The notes below the pieces were generated by a model. The model did no database searches. It worked only from the letters and a program-made list of their open reading frames with translations, and was not told the origin of the DNA. Of a DNA stretch of 50,504 bases, positions 44,264 through 50,504 are shown piece by piece (position 1 is the stretch's first letter; the number at the start of each line of letters is the position of its first letter). Source of the stretch: an uncultured Bryobacteraceae bacterium (GTDB taxonomy: Bacteria; Acidobacteriota; Terriglobia; Bryobacterales; Bryobacteraceae); the NCBI GenBank assembly GCA_955652915.1, contig CATPCJ010000218.1, positions 1-50,504 on the forward strand, read 5' to 3'. The translations under genes were made by a program, and so were the position numbers.

Positions 44264-45572
44264 GCGGACCGAAGGTCGATCTTATGAAATCGAGCGCCTC
44301 TTCCTTGCTCTGAACGCGCGATTCCAACTGGGCGTCTTCGGCGTCTTCGAGCATCCGTGAAAAATCCGGTCCGGGCTTGTAGCCGCACTGAATCAGATCG
44401 TGGCCGGTGAGCAGCCGAGGCGGCCGCAAGTGCTCCGGCGGAGATTCTTCGAACTTCGTTTTTGCGAATTCGTAGTTGTCCAGCCCGCCGTGGCTGGAGA
44501 TGCAATCCTGCCGATGCAATTCCAGGTGCTCCTCGAAACGCTCCAGACGCAGCATGCGCTTTAGCGTGCTCTCGCGCATCTGGTGAACGTGCGAAAAACG
44601 CATATGATTGCCGATGAGCGCGATCACTTGCTCCATGTCCGCGTTGGAAAAACGCAGCCGGTTCAAAATGCCGCGGGCGATCTCTTCGCCGAGCTCGACA
44701 TGGCCATCGAAACGGATGCGGTCCGCGATGCGAAAAGTTCCCGGCTTTCCGATGTCATGCAGCAGGACTCCTAATGCCAGCGTCGGCGTCGGCGACTTGA
44801 GCCCTTCGAGCATCAGCAGCGTGTGCGTCCAAACATCGCCTTCCGGATGATATTCCGGTGGCTGACGGACCCCTTTCAACGCCGAAACTTCAGGCAGGAT
44901 GGCAGCCAGCAATCCTGAAGCATCCAGCAATTCAAGCCCGCGCCGGGGCGCGCCTTCGGTGAGGATGCGAACCAGTTCGTCGCGAATCCGCTCCGGCGAA
45001 ACACGCGCGATTCGCTGGTGCTGCTCTTTGATAGCGGCCAGGGTGGCGCGTTCTATCTCGAATCCAAAGCGGGCGGCGAATCGGACGGCGCGCAGCATCC
45101 GCAAGTGGTCTTCTTCGAAGCGCTGCTCGGGATTTCCGATCGCTCGAATGATGCCGTTGCGCAGGTCGCTGAGTCCGCCGACGGCGTCGATGACCTTGGA
45201 ATCCAAGGGAGGAGTCAGTGAGGTAGGGTCGAGGAGTAGGGCGTTGATGGTGAAATCGCGCCGCAACACGTCCTTTTGTGGATCGGTTTCAAAGGTCACC
45301 TGAACGGGGCGGCGGCCGTCATCGTAAGCATGATCGCTGCGGAAGGTCGCCACCTCGACTCCGTCTACCAGGACCACGCCGAACTGTGCTCCTACCAGTT
45401 GAGCCTTGGGAAAGATTTGAACCAGCCGATCGGGTGTGGCGTCGGTAGAGATGTCGTAGTCTTTCGGTTCGCGTCCAAGAATGAGATCGCGAACGCATCC
45501 CCCCACCAGCCACGCCTGGAATCCCCGCGCGCGAAGTTCGGATGCGATTTGAATTGCCTGCGTCGGCTCCAC
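44256..45572 (-). CDS. CCA-adding-type tRNA nucleotidyltransferase/poly(A) polymerase with HD domain
   Basis: The product has 438 residues from a GTG at 45572. The nucleotidyltransferase head has WLVGGCVRDLILGREPKDYD and DISTDATPD, then RRDFTINALLLDP (class II signature). The neck and body follow, then an HD-type domain with LGVLLHDIGKPGTF near 283. A longer frame begins inside the inverted repeat at 45594-45624 (MQRRGADKVSAPRQ), so I favour the GTG. The enzyme repairs or adds the 3' CCA of tRNA, or adds A residues only; the two functions are hard to separate by sequence. The 3' end overlaps suhB convergently. Confidence 0.9.
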   Translation of the reverse strand: MEPTQAIQIASELRARGFQAWLVGGCVRDLILGREPKDYDISTDATPDRLVQIFPKAQLVGAQFGVVLVDGVEVATFRSDHAYDDGRRPVQVTFETDPQKDVLRRDFTINALLLDPTSLTPPLDSKVIDAVGGLSDLRNGIIRAIGNPEQRFEEDHLRMLRAVRFAARFGFEIERATLAAIKEQHQRIARVSPERIRDELVRILTEGAPRRGLELLDASGLLAAILPEVSALKGVRQPPEYHPEGDVWTHTLLMLEGLKSPTPTLALGVLLHDIGKPGTFRIADRIRFDGHVELGEEIARGILNRLRFSNADMEQVIALIGNHMRFSHVHQMRESTLKRMLRLERFEEHLELHRQDCISSHGGLDNYEFAKTKFEESPPEHLRPPRLLTGHDLIQCGYKPGPDFSRMLEDAEDAQLESRVQSKEEALDFIRSTFGPPT

Positions 45573-45593
45573 ATGATCATCGTAGGATAATTG

Positions 45594-45624
45594 ACGTGGC
45601 GCGGACACTTTGTCCGCGCCACGT
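45594..45624. repeat. Perfect 14-bp inverted repeat with 3-base loop
   Basis: ACGTGGCGCGGACA, CTT, TGTCCGCGCCACGT. The arms contain the same GTGGCGCGGACA tip that ends the family A repeat at 50257. It lies between the divergent CCA and permease genes, 21 bases before the presumed CCA start, and could function as a short leader hairpin or a protein-binding site. Confidence 0.85.
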
Positions 45625-45683
45625 CGTTGCACACGGCGTAGAACCGCGCAAGGTAGAATAGAACTTGGGGAATCTCCCAGTGA

Positions 45684-47915
45684 ATGTCACTAGAAGTTAG
45701 CAGACCCACCACGACCACGGCTAAGGTTGTGGTGGCGACCACAGTAGCCCTGTCCTTCATCAGTTTCTGGCGCGGCGCCTCCATCGTCCTCTCAGACTTG
45801 GCATCCTCGGCGTTCTATGCCGGGGGCATCGTCGAAACGGCCGTTGGTCCTTCGGCTCCCTGGTTCGTGCTGGCGGTAATGCTGTTCAGTTTCGCGGTGC
45901 GATCCGTCTACATGGAAAGCTGCAGCATGTTCGTGCGCGGCGGCGTGTACATCGTGGTCAAAGACAGCATGGGTCCGTTCGTAGCGCGCCTGTCGGTGTC
46001 CGCCCTCGTCTTCGATTACATCCTCACCGGTCCCATCAGTGTGGTTAGCGCGGGCGCATACTGCGGGCATCTTTTCGATGAAATCGCGAAGATGCTGGGG
46101 CAGTCCTTTCCGTTCGACGTGAACCATTTCGCGGCGTTTTTTGCCACGCTGGTGACCATCTATTTCTGGTGGATGAACACCAAGGGCCTCCACGAATCCA
46201 GCGGCAAGGCTCTGCGGATCATGCAGATCACCACGCTCATGGTGGTGGCTTTTCTGATCTGGTGTCCTCTCACAATCCTTCTGCGCGGCAATGTACATTT
46301 ACCGCCGGCGCCGCTCGCTCGAAATCTGGAGTTCGGCTCGAATGCGCTGGGTTGGTTCAAAGGAACGGTGTGGCCGACCATTCCCGCCATCGCGATACTG
46401 ATCGCCTTCGGGCATTCGCTGCTATCCATGAGCGGCTTCGAGACGCTGGCCCAGGTTTACCGCGAGATCGCTTATCCCAAGATGAAAAATCTGCGCCGCA
46501 CCGCCAATATTGTCTGTTGGTATGCGGTGATTTGCACCGGCGTCATCACCGTGTTCGCGGGGATCATCATCAGTCCGGCCGATATTCGCAATTTGTATGT
46601 GGACAACCTCCTGGGCGGGCTGGCCATGCACTTGGTTGGCCCGGAGCTGCTGAAGCTTTTGTTTCACGTCTTCGTGGTGATTGTGGGCGTGCTGATTCTT
46701 TCAGGAGCTGTCAACACTTCGATAATAGGCGCTAACGGTGTCCTGAATCGTGTTGCCGAAGATGGCGTGCTGCTGGATTGGTTCCGCAAACCGCACAAGC
46801 GATTCGGGACCACCTATCGCATCGTGAATCTGATCGCGGCCCTGCAAGTTCTGACCATTGTGGCCAGTCGCGGGAATGTCTATCTGCTTGGCGAAGCCTA
46901 CGCCTTCGGTGTGGTGTGGAGCTTTTTCCTGAAATCTTTGGGCGTGCTGGCGCTGCGATTCCAACGCCACGATCAGGAATACAAATTCCCTATCAACATC
47001 CGCGTCGGCCGCGTGGAGATTCCAATTGGACTCGGAGTCACCACGTTGATCTTGGGCTTCGTGGCGATCGCGAATGTTTTTTCAAAGGAAATCGCCACCA
47101 TGTACGGCGTGGGTTTCACGTTGGGACTCTTCGTGCTGTTCACCATCTCCGAAAAGATCAACACCAGGCGGCGGCTCCAGGATCATCTCGGGAAAAAGCC
47201 GCTGGAAGAGTTCAACCTGGAGCACCAATCTCAAGTGAACGCGGCAACGTTGCACGCGCGGCCGGGCTGCGTGCTGGTGGCCGTCCGCGACTATCACAAC
47301 ATGGAGCACCTCAAGAAGGTGCTGGAAAAAACCAACTTGAGACGGCACGACATCGTGGTGATGACGGTCCGAACCATCTCCACCGGCGCCGGCGAATACG
47401 ACCTTTCCGACGATCAAATTTTCAGCGCTTATGAGCGCGAGTTATTCACCCATGTAGTCGAGGTGGCGGAGAAGGAAGGAAAGCCCGTGGAGCTCTTAGT
47501 GGTTCCGGCGGTGAATCCTTTCGACGCGATGGTGCAATCGGCCGCGAAACTCAAGGCCACGCGGCTGGTCACCGGCGTTTCGGCGAAAATGCCGTCCGAA
47601 GAGTTGGCGCGCCAGATCGGCATGTCGTGGGAAAACCTGCCGGAGCCGCGTCATTCATTTTCCCTGGAAGTGATCAGTCCGGACCGGCCCTCGATGTATG
47701 TCAATCTGGGTCCGCATCCACCGCGGCTGTGGCCGGAAGATTTGGACCGTTTGCACGACTTGTGGCGCAGGCTGAGCGAGAACGAAGGAATCGGGTCCAA
47801 GCTGCACCACCGCGATATCGTCGGCATGGCCTTGCGCAGGCTGGAACGCGATTTGACGGACGGCAACAACGAGAAGGTTATTGAGGATCTGAAAAACGAA
47901 CTGCGCCGCAACTAG
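45684..47915 (+). CDS. APC-superfamily amino acid permease with a large cytoplasmic C-terminus
   Basis: The product has 743 residues. About 12 hydrophobic segments occupy residues 15-500, with the family features FWRGASIVLSDLASSAFYAGG, FDYILTGPISVVSAGAYCGH, AFGHSLLSMSGFETLAQVYR and a later GAVNTSIIGANGVLNRVAED. From about 500 the C-terminus is soluble and contains a universal-stress-like part: GCVLVAVRDYHNMEHLKKVL, RHDIVVMTVRT and VELLVVPAVNPFDAMVQSAA. Transport substrate unknown; related large permeases carry amino acids or cations. No good Shine-Dalgarno precedes the ATG. The gene ends at a family B repeat that fills the convergent gap. Confidence 0.86.
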   Translation: MSLEVSRPTTTTAKVVVATTVALSFISFWRGASIVLSDLASSAFYAGGIVETAVGPSAPWFVLAVMLFSFAVRSVYMESCSMFVRGGVYIVVKDSMGPFVARLSVSALVFDYILTGPISVVSAGAYCGHLFDEIAKMLGQSFPFDVNHFAAFFATLVTIYFWWMNTKGLHESSGKALRIMQITTLMVVAFLIWCPLTILLRGNVHLPPAPLARNLEFGSNALGWFKGTVWPTIPAIAILIAFGHSLLSMSGFETLAQVYREIAYPKMKNLRRTANIVCWYAVICTGVITVFAGIIISPADIRNLYVDNLLGGLAMHLVGPELLKLLFHVFVVIVGVLILSGAVNTSIIGANGVLNRVAEDGVLLDWFRKPHKRFGTTYRIVNLIAALQVLTIVASRGNVYLLGEAYAFGVVWSFFLKSLGVLALRFQRHDQEYKFPINIRVGRVEIPIGLGVTTLILGFVAIANVFSKEIATMYGVGFTLGLFVLFTISEKINTRRRLQDHLGKKPLEEFNLEHQSQVNAATLHARPGCVLVAVRDYHNMEHLKKVLEKTNLRRHDIVVMTVRTISTGAGEYDLSDDQIFSAYERELFTHVVEVAEKEGKPVELLVVPAVNPFDAMVQSAAKLKATRLVTGVSAKMPSEELARQIGMSWENLPEPRHSFSLEVISPDRPSMYVNLGPHPPRLWPEDLDRLHDLWRRLSENEGIGSKLHHRDIVGMALRRLERDLTDGNNEKVIEDLKNELRRN

Positions 47916-47918
47916 CTA

Positions 47919-48108
47919 GTGGGACAGGCCTCCCGGCCTGTCTAGTTTGGACCTTCTTATGTGGGGCAGGATGGCATCCTGCGGCGGATTTGTAATCCGC
48001 CTGGTGTTGGATCCGGAATTACTTTACGGGCCGATTGCCAATCGGCCGCGGGTTACCAACCTGCCCCACAATTACAAAATGGTCGGGACGCGTAGAATGT
48101 CCCACAAC
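47919..48108 (+). repeat. Composite hairpin element, family B, copy 2
   Basis: About 190 bases between two convergent stops (47915 plus, 48113 minus), filling the gap almost exactly. Order: GTGGGACAGGCCTCCCGGCC outer hairpin, GTGGGGCAGGATGGCATCCT, GGATTTGTAATCC, GGTGTTGGATCCGGAATTAC, GGCCGATTGCCAATCGGCC, CAACCTGCCCCAC, then a terminal block ending GTAGAATGTCCCACAAC. It is an inverted copy of 9261-9477, with about five differences over the 108-base core. Confidence 0.88.
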
Positions 48109-48112
48109 GAAA

Positions 48113-48865
48113 TCATACTTTTACCGCCGCCACGCGCAAGCGCCGGTAATCCAACGTCCAGACGCCATCGCGATAACGGTCTGGCCGCAGAATGTCAACC
48201 AGCTCGCGAATCTTTTCCTGAGTGCCTTCCACGCTCAGACCCTCGAAGTATCTGCCGCAAAACATCCGCAGCCAATTTTCCATTCCGTCCTCTTCTTCCA
48301 CTTGCGTTGGACGGTCGAAGAGCCTGGCCTCGCGCACTTCCAGTCGATGCCGCTCCAGCAGCGGCGCATATTCGCCGATGCTTGGATAAATCCACGGACA
48401 TCGCTGCTCCGCTTCGGCGCCAAACACGGCACGCAGGGCAGACATGATAGAAGCGATATTTCCCTTCCCTCCGAATTCGGCGACAAATCGTCCCGCGGGA
48501 CGGAGCGCCAATGCAATAGACTCCACGGCCCCTTCGGCGTTCTTAACCCAATGCAATGCCGCGTTGGAGAAAACCGCATCGAACGGTTCGGGAAACCGGA
48601 AGTTGGCGGCGTCCGCGAGTACGAACTTTTGGCCCGGATAATTTTGCCGCGCCTGGCCCAGCATGTTGGTCGAACTATCCAGTCCCACAACCTGCGCTCC
48701 ACGGGCGGCAATTTCGGCGGTTAGCTGCCCCGTGCCGCAGCCGACATCCAGGATCCGTTCGCCCTCGCGCGACGCCAGCACATCCACCAAACCCGCGCCG
48801 AATTGCCAGACGTAGGAGTGCTTGCCTTCGTATCTCTCCGCGTCCCAGGCGCAACCAGTTCCCAT
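48113..48865 (-). CDS. SAM-dependent methyltransferase (trans-aconitate methyltransferase-like)
   Basis: The product has 250 residues. The class I methyltransferase start WDAERYEGKHSYVWQFGAGL is followed by the SAM-binding motif ILDVGCGTGQLTAEI (about 39-53), VVGLDSSTNMLGQAR and DAVFSNAALHWVKN. This order is shared with the trans-aconitate methyltransferase-like group, but the substrate cannot be inferred. The ATG at 48865 is only 6 bases from the divergent ATG of the next gene, and no Shine-Dalgarno is evident; the conserved WDAERY segment supports this start. It converges with the permease gene across the family B repeat. Confidence 0.82.
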   Translation of the reverse strand: MGTGCAWDAERYEGKHSYVWQFGAGLVDVLASREGERILDVGCGTGQLTAEIAARGAQVVGLDSSTNMLGQARQNYPGQKFVLADAANFRFPEPFDAVFSNAALHWVKNAEGAVESIALALRPAGRFVAEFGGKGNIASIMSALRAVFGAEAEQRCPWIYPSIGEYAPLLERHRLEVREARLFDRPTQVEEEDGMENWLRMFCGRYFEGLSVEGTQEKIRELVDILRPDRYRDGVWTLDYRRLRVAAVKV

Positions 48866-48871
48866 ACTTCG

Positions 48872-49720
48872 ATGGTATCGCGTGTTAAATTTCGGGTAGT
48901 GTACGTTCCGAACTATTTGGCTTGGCCCATTCTGATCGCGGCGGTGTTCGGAGGCCTGTATTTTCTGGCAAATCGAGCGGTCTATTATCCGTCAAAGTAT
49001 CCGGAAGGTTCCTGGAGCGTCCAGCAGCAACTACAAGCCGAAGATGTGTGGCTCGATAGCCAGGATCGTGTCCGCCTCCACGCCTGGTGGGTTCCAAGTC
49101 AGGATGCGCGGCTAGTGACGCTCTATCTTCACGGCAATGCCGGAAACATCACGGATCGTTTGGCCGCGATTCGCGAAATCGTGGCGGCCGGGTCTTCGGT
49201 CCTGATTCCGGACTATCGTGGCTACGGCAAGAGCGGGGGCAGGCCTTCGGAGAAGGGCCTATACATCGATAGCGAGACGGCATTCGTGCATTTACTGGGG
49301 CGAGGCTATCGCGCCGGTCAAATCATCCTGCATGGCGAATCGCTTGGGACGGCCGTCGCGGTCGACCTGGCATCGCGCCGTCCTTGCGCCGGTCTCATTC
49401 TCGAAGCGCCCTTCACGTCGGCAGGCGATATTGCGGGAACGGTTATTCCGTACTTAGGTCCAATACTGGTGCGCAGCTATGATTCGCGGTCGAAGATTCG
49501 ATGGATCCTGGCGCCGAAGCTTTTCATCCACGGCAATCGCGACGAGATCATCCCGTTGCGATTCGGCCAGGAGCTGTTCCGGGCGGCGCAGGAACCGAAG
49601 ACATTTTGGATCGTCGATGGCGCGGGCCATAACGATATCGCCGGGAAAACAGGTCCGCGGTATCGCGAGCGGCTGGCGGTGTTCTACGAAAGTGTTCTAG
49701 CCTCTAAACCACATTCATGA
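48872..49720 (+). CDS. Membrane-anchored alpha/beta hydrolase (ABHD13/Bem46-like)
   Basis: The product has 282 residues from the ATG at 48872. An N-terminal membrane helix (WPILIAAVFGGLYFLA) is followed by a hydrolase domain with oxyanion loop LYLHGNAGNITDR, nucleophile elbow HGESLGTAVA, Asp in HGNRDEIIP and His in DGAGHNDI. This order is the ABHD13/Bem46-like group, with no firm substrate. A longer frame to 48803 lies inside the divergent methyltransferase and is not favoured. Starts of both genes lie 6 bases apart, so a single shared regulator or leaderless transcription is possible. Its end overlaps the convergent small gene by 17 bases. Confidence 0.84.
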   Translation: MVSRVKFRVVYVPNYLAWPILIAAVFGGLYFLANRAVYYPSKYPEGSWSVQQQLQAEDVWLDSQDRVRLHAWWVPSQDARLVTLYLHGNAGNITDRLAAIREIVAAGSSVLIPDYRGYGKSGGRPSEKGLYIDSETAFVHLLGRGYRAGQIILHGESLGTAVAVDLASRRPCAGLILEAPFTSAGDIAGTVIPYLGPILVRSYDSRSKIRWILAPKLFIHGNRDEIIPLRFGQELFRAAQEPKTFWIVDGAGHNDIAGKTGPRYRERLAVFYESVLASKPHS

Positions 49721-50141
49721 GTCGCCCTCTTCGGACCACCCACTCTTCGCTGGTGAATACTCGCGGCCCTACTTCGATCAAGCGTGGCAGCATGTCGAAG
49801 ACGCTACCCGGCGTCCATTTGGTGTTGTTGCGCGTGCGGAATCCGCGGGCGTTCAGCGCCTCGGCGATTTCCGAAAGCGGCTTGTCCTGAATAATCATTT
49901 CGAGCATCACCACCAGCGCTTCCTTTTCGACGATGTCCTGCTCCAGCCGCAAGCAGTCCTCGGAAATCTTCAGACCGTAGGGCACGGCTTCGGCGATGTT
50001 AGCCGGTTCAGGGGCGTCGCTTTCTACCTCCCGCTCCCAAACCACCGCCACCGGTTTCCAGCCCTCCACCATTTTCTTCTCCAGGTAGGCGGAGTTCAGC
50101 GGCCCCGATAACACTTCCCGAACGCGTTCGACTCTAGGCAT
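49704..50141 (-). CDS. Small protein with a recombinase-like helix-turn-helix segment
   Basis: The product has 145 residues from the ATG at 50141, with GGAAGG just upstream. It has an N-terminal part (VREVLSGPLNSAYLEKKMVE), a central helix-rich segment (LEQDIVEKEALVVMLEMIIQ), and a C-terminal block, IAEALNARGFRTRNNTKWTP, that follows the pattern of the recombinase domain of large serine recombinases. The catalytic serine domain is absent. It could be a DNA-binding regulator or a stand-alone fragment of a recombinase. No partner is visible. A longer frame back to 50321 would run through the family A repeat. Confidence 0.6.
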   Translation of the reverse strand: MPRVERVREVLSGPLNSAYLEKKMVEGWKPVAVVWEREVESDAPEPANIAEAVPYGLKISEDCLRLEQDIVEKEALVVMLEMIIQDKPLSEIAEALNARGFRTRNNTKWTPGSVFDMLPRLIEVGPRVFTSEEWVVRRGRLMNVV

Positions 50142-50256
50142 AGATTCCTTCCCGACCCGTCGGACAAGCAACTGAAGTGCCAGCGCCAGATGCTGTGAAT
50201 TCTTCAGGTTCGCGGAGGCGTCCCGGGCTCGAATGTTCGTTCGTGGGATTCGCTGC

Positions 50257-50363
50257 CGTGGCGCGGACACTCTTGTCTGCGGCCTCGAGACTCGTCTCGA
50301 GGCTCTTTCCCCGCCGAGCATCGAGACGAGTCTCGATGCAGCAGCCTGAAGGCCGCGCTACGT
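50257..50363 (+). repeat. Dispersed palindromic repeat family A, full copy
   Basis: About 107 bases with the order CGTGGCGCGGACACTCTTGT, GCGGCCTCGAGACTCGTCTC, GAGGCTCTTTCCCC, ATCGAGACGAGTCTCGAT and GCCTGAAGGCCGCGCTACGT. It matches the minus-strand copy at 37026-37130 and the partial copy at 2047-2102. It fills the divergent gap before the DUF2905 gene. Confidence 0.88.
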
Positions 50364-50387
50364 TGTTACCGCGTTAACCTTGGGAAT

Positions 50388-50504
50388 ATGAGCATCGGCC
50401 GGGTACTGATCACGATTGGGTTGATCGTGTTGATCCTCGGCGTGATCGTTTCATTGGGCGAGAAACTGCCGCTGCGGCTCGGCCGCTTGCCAGGCGACAT
50501 TGTC
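50388..50504 (+). CDS. DUF2905 family protein, N-terminal fragment cut by window edge
   Basis: Only 39 residues are visible, starting at ATG 50388. They contain a hydrophobic helix (VLITIGLIVLILGVIVSLG) followed by KLPLRLGRLPGDIV, the signature of the DUF2905 family of small (about 70-residue) membrane proteins of unknown role. The gene continues past the window end. Confidence 0.85.
   Translation, partial: MSIGRVLITIGLIVLILGVIVSLGEKLPLRLGRLPGDIV

Noticed and set aside
45573..45632. N-terminal extension of the CCA-type enzyme
   Set aside because: Codons of the extension come from the perfect inverted repeat at 45594-45624, so the GTG at 45572 is preferred.
47947..48447. Plus-strand frame of 166 codons and its twin at 9245-9433 (minus)
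   Set aside because: Both begin with the same peptide because both start in the family B repeat. The rest runs antisense through a methyltransferase gene or ends quickly.

Overview
The window reads as a chromosomal segment of an acidobacterium, most likely of the Bryobacterales/Solibacterales (Candidatus Solibacter-like). The main clues are a phosphoesterase carrying the C-terminal domain typical of Solibacter secreted proteins (24493-26442), an acidobacterial-type VWFA protein (42280-43209), an Oar-like TonB-dependent receptor with an N-terminal carboxypeptidase-regulatory domain (26664-29882), a 2253-residue subtilase with long Ser/Thr/Gly-rich repeats, and moderately high GC coding sequence with many dispersed hairpin repeats. 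A lipid A gene cluster plus TonB proteins indicate a Gram-negative envelope. No tRNA, rRNA, CRISPR array, prophage or recognisable defence system was seen.

Layout. 1-1031 is accessory and decayed: the end of an IS1595-like element runs off the left edge, followed by short and broken frames. 1032-3100 holds a secreted pectinesterase and a DUF1028 protein. 3107-6447 (minus) holds glgC and a TMTC-like membrane protein with TPRs. 6489-7178 is a secreted protein with a PEP-CTERM-like tail. 7202-11566 (minus) is fabZ-lpxA-lpxI, a Gfo/Idh/MocA oxidoreductase and a TonB-like protein. 11591-12736 is an M20 peptidase. 12852-19613 is the giant subtilase. 19870-24490 is carA and carB, separated by two hairpin repeats. 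24493-29882 is a divergent pair, phosphoesterase and TonB-dependent receptor. 29893-32226 (minus) is an EthD-like protein followed by an M49 peptidase. 32528-36992 (minus) is an unknown gene, an ankyrin protein, pheS and pheT. 37180-38469 is purA. 38505-41303 holds an MBL-fold protein, a split chromate transporter, a small zinc-ribbon protein and a VOC protein. 41555-44263 is a tight cluster: MoaD-MoaE fusion, VWFA protein, Hfq-like protein and SuhB-type phosphatase. 44256-50504 holds a CCA-adding-type enzyme, an APC permease, a methyltransferase, an alpha/beta hydrolase, a small recombinase-like protein and the start of a DUF2905 gene.

Together the genes cover housekeeping functions (pyrimidine/arginine precursor supply, adenylate synthesis, Phe-tRNA charging, tRNA 3'-end maturation, lipid A, glycogen, molybdopterin) and a secreted degradation and uptake repertoire suited to a soil heterotroph (pectinesterase, subtilase, phosphoesterase, M49 and M20 peptidases, TonB system).

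The least explained layer is not protein coding. At least four kinds of dispersed palindromic element sit between genes. One of them (about 190-217 bp) occurs twice in opposite orientation, with a core of roughly 95 percent identity by eye. No convincing new multi-gene system was found. The strongest candidates for something undescribed are these repeats, the MoaD-MoaE fusion with an internal Gly-Gly, and the moaDE-VWFA-hfq-suhB linkage.
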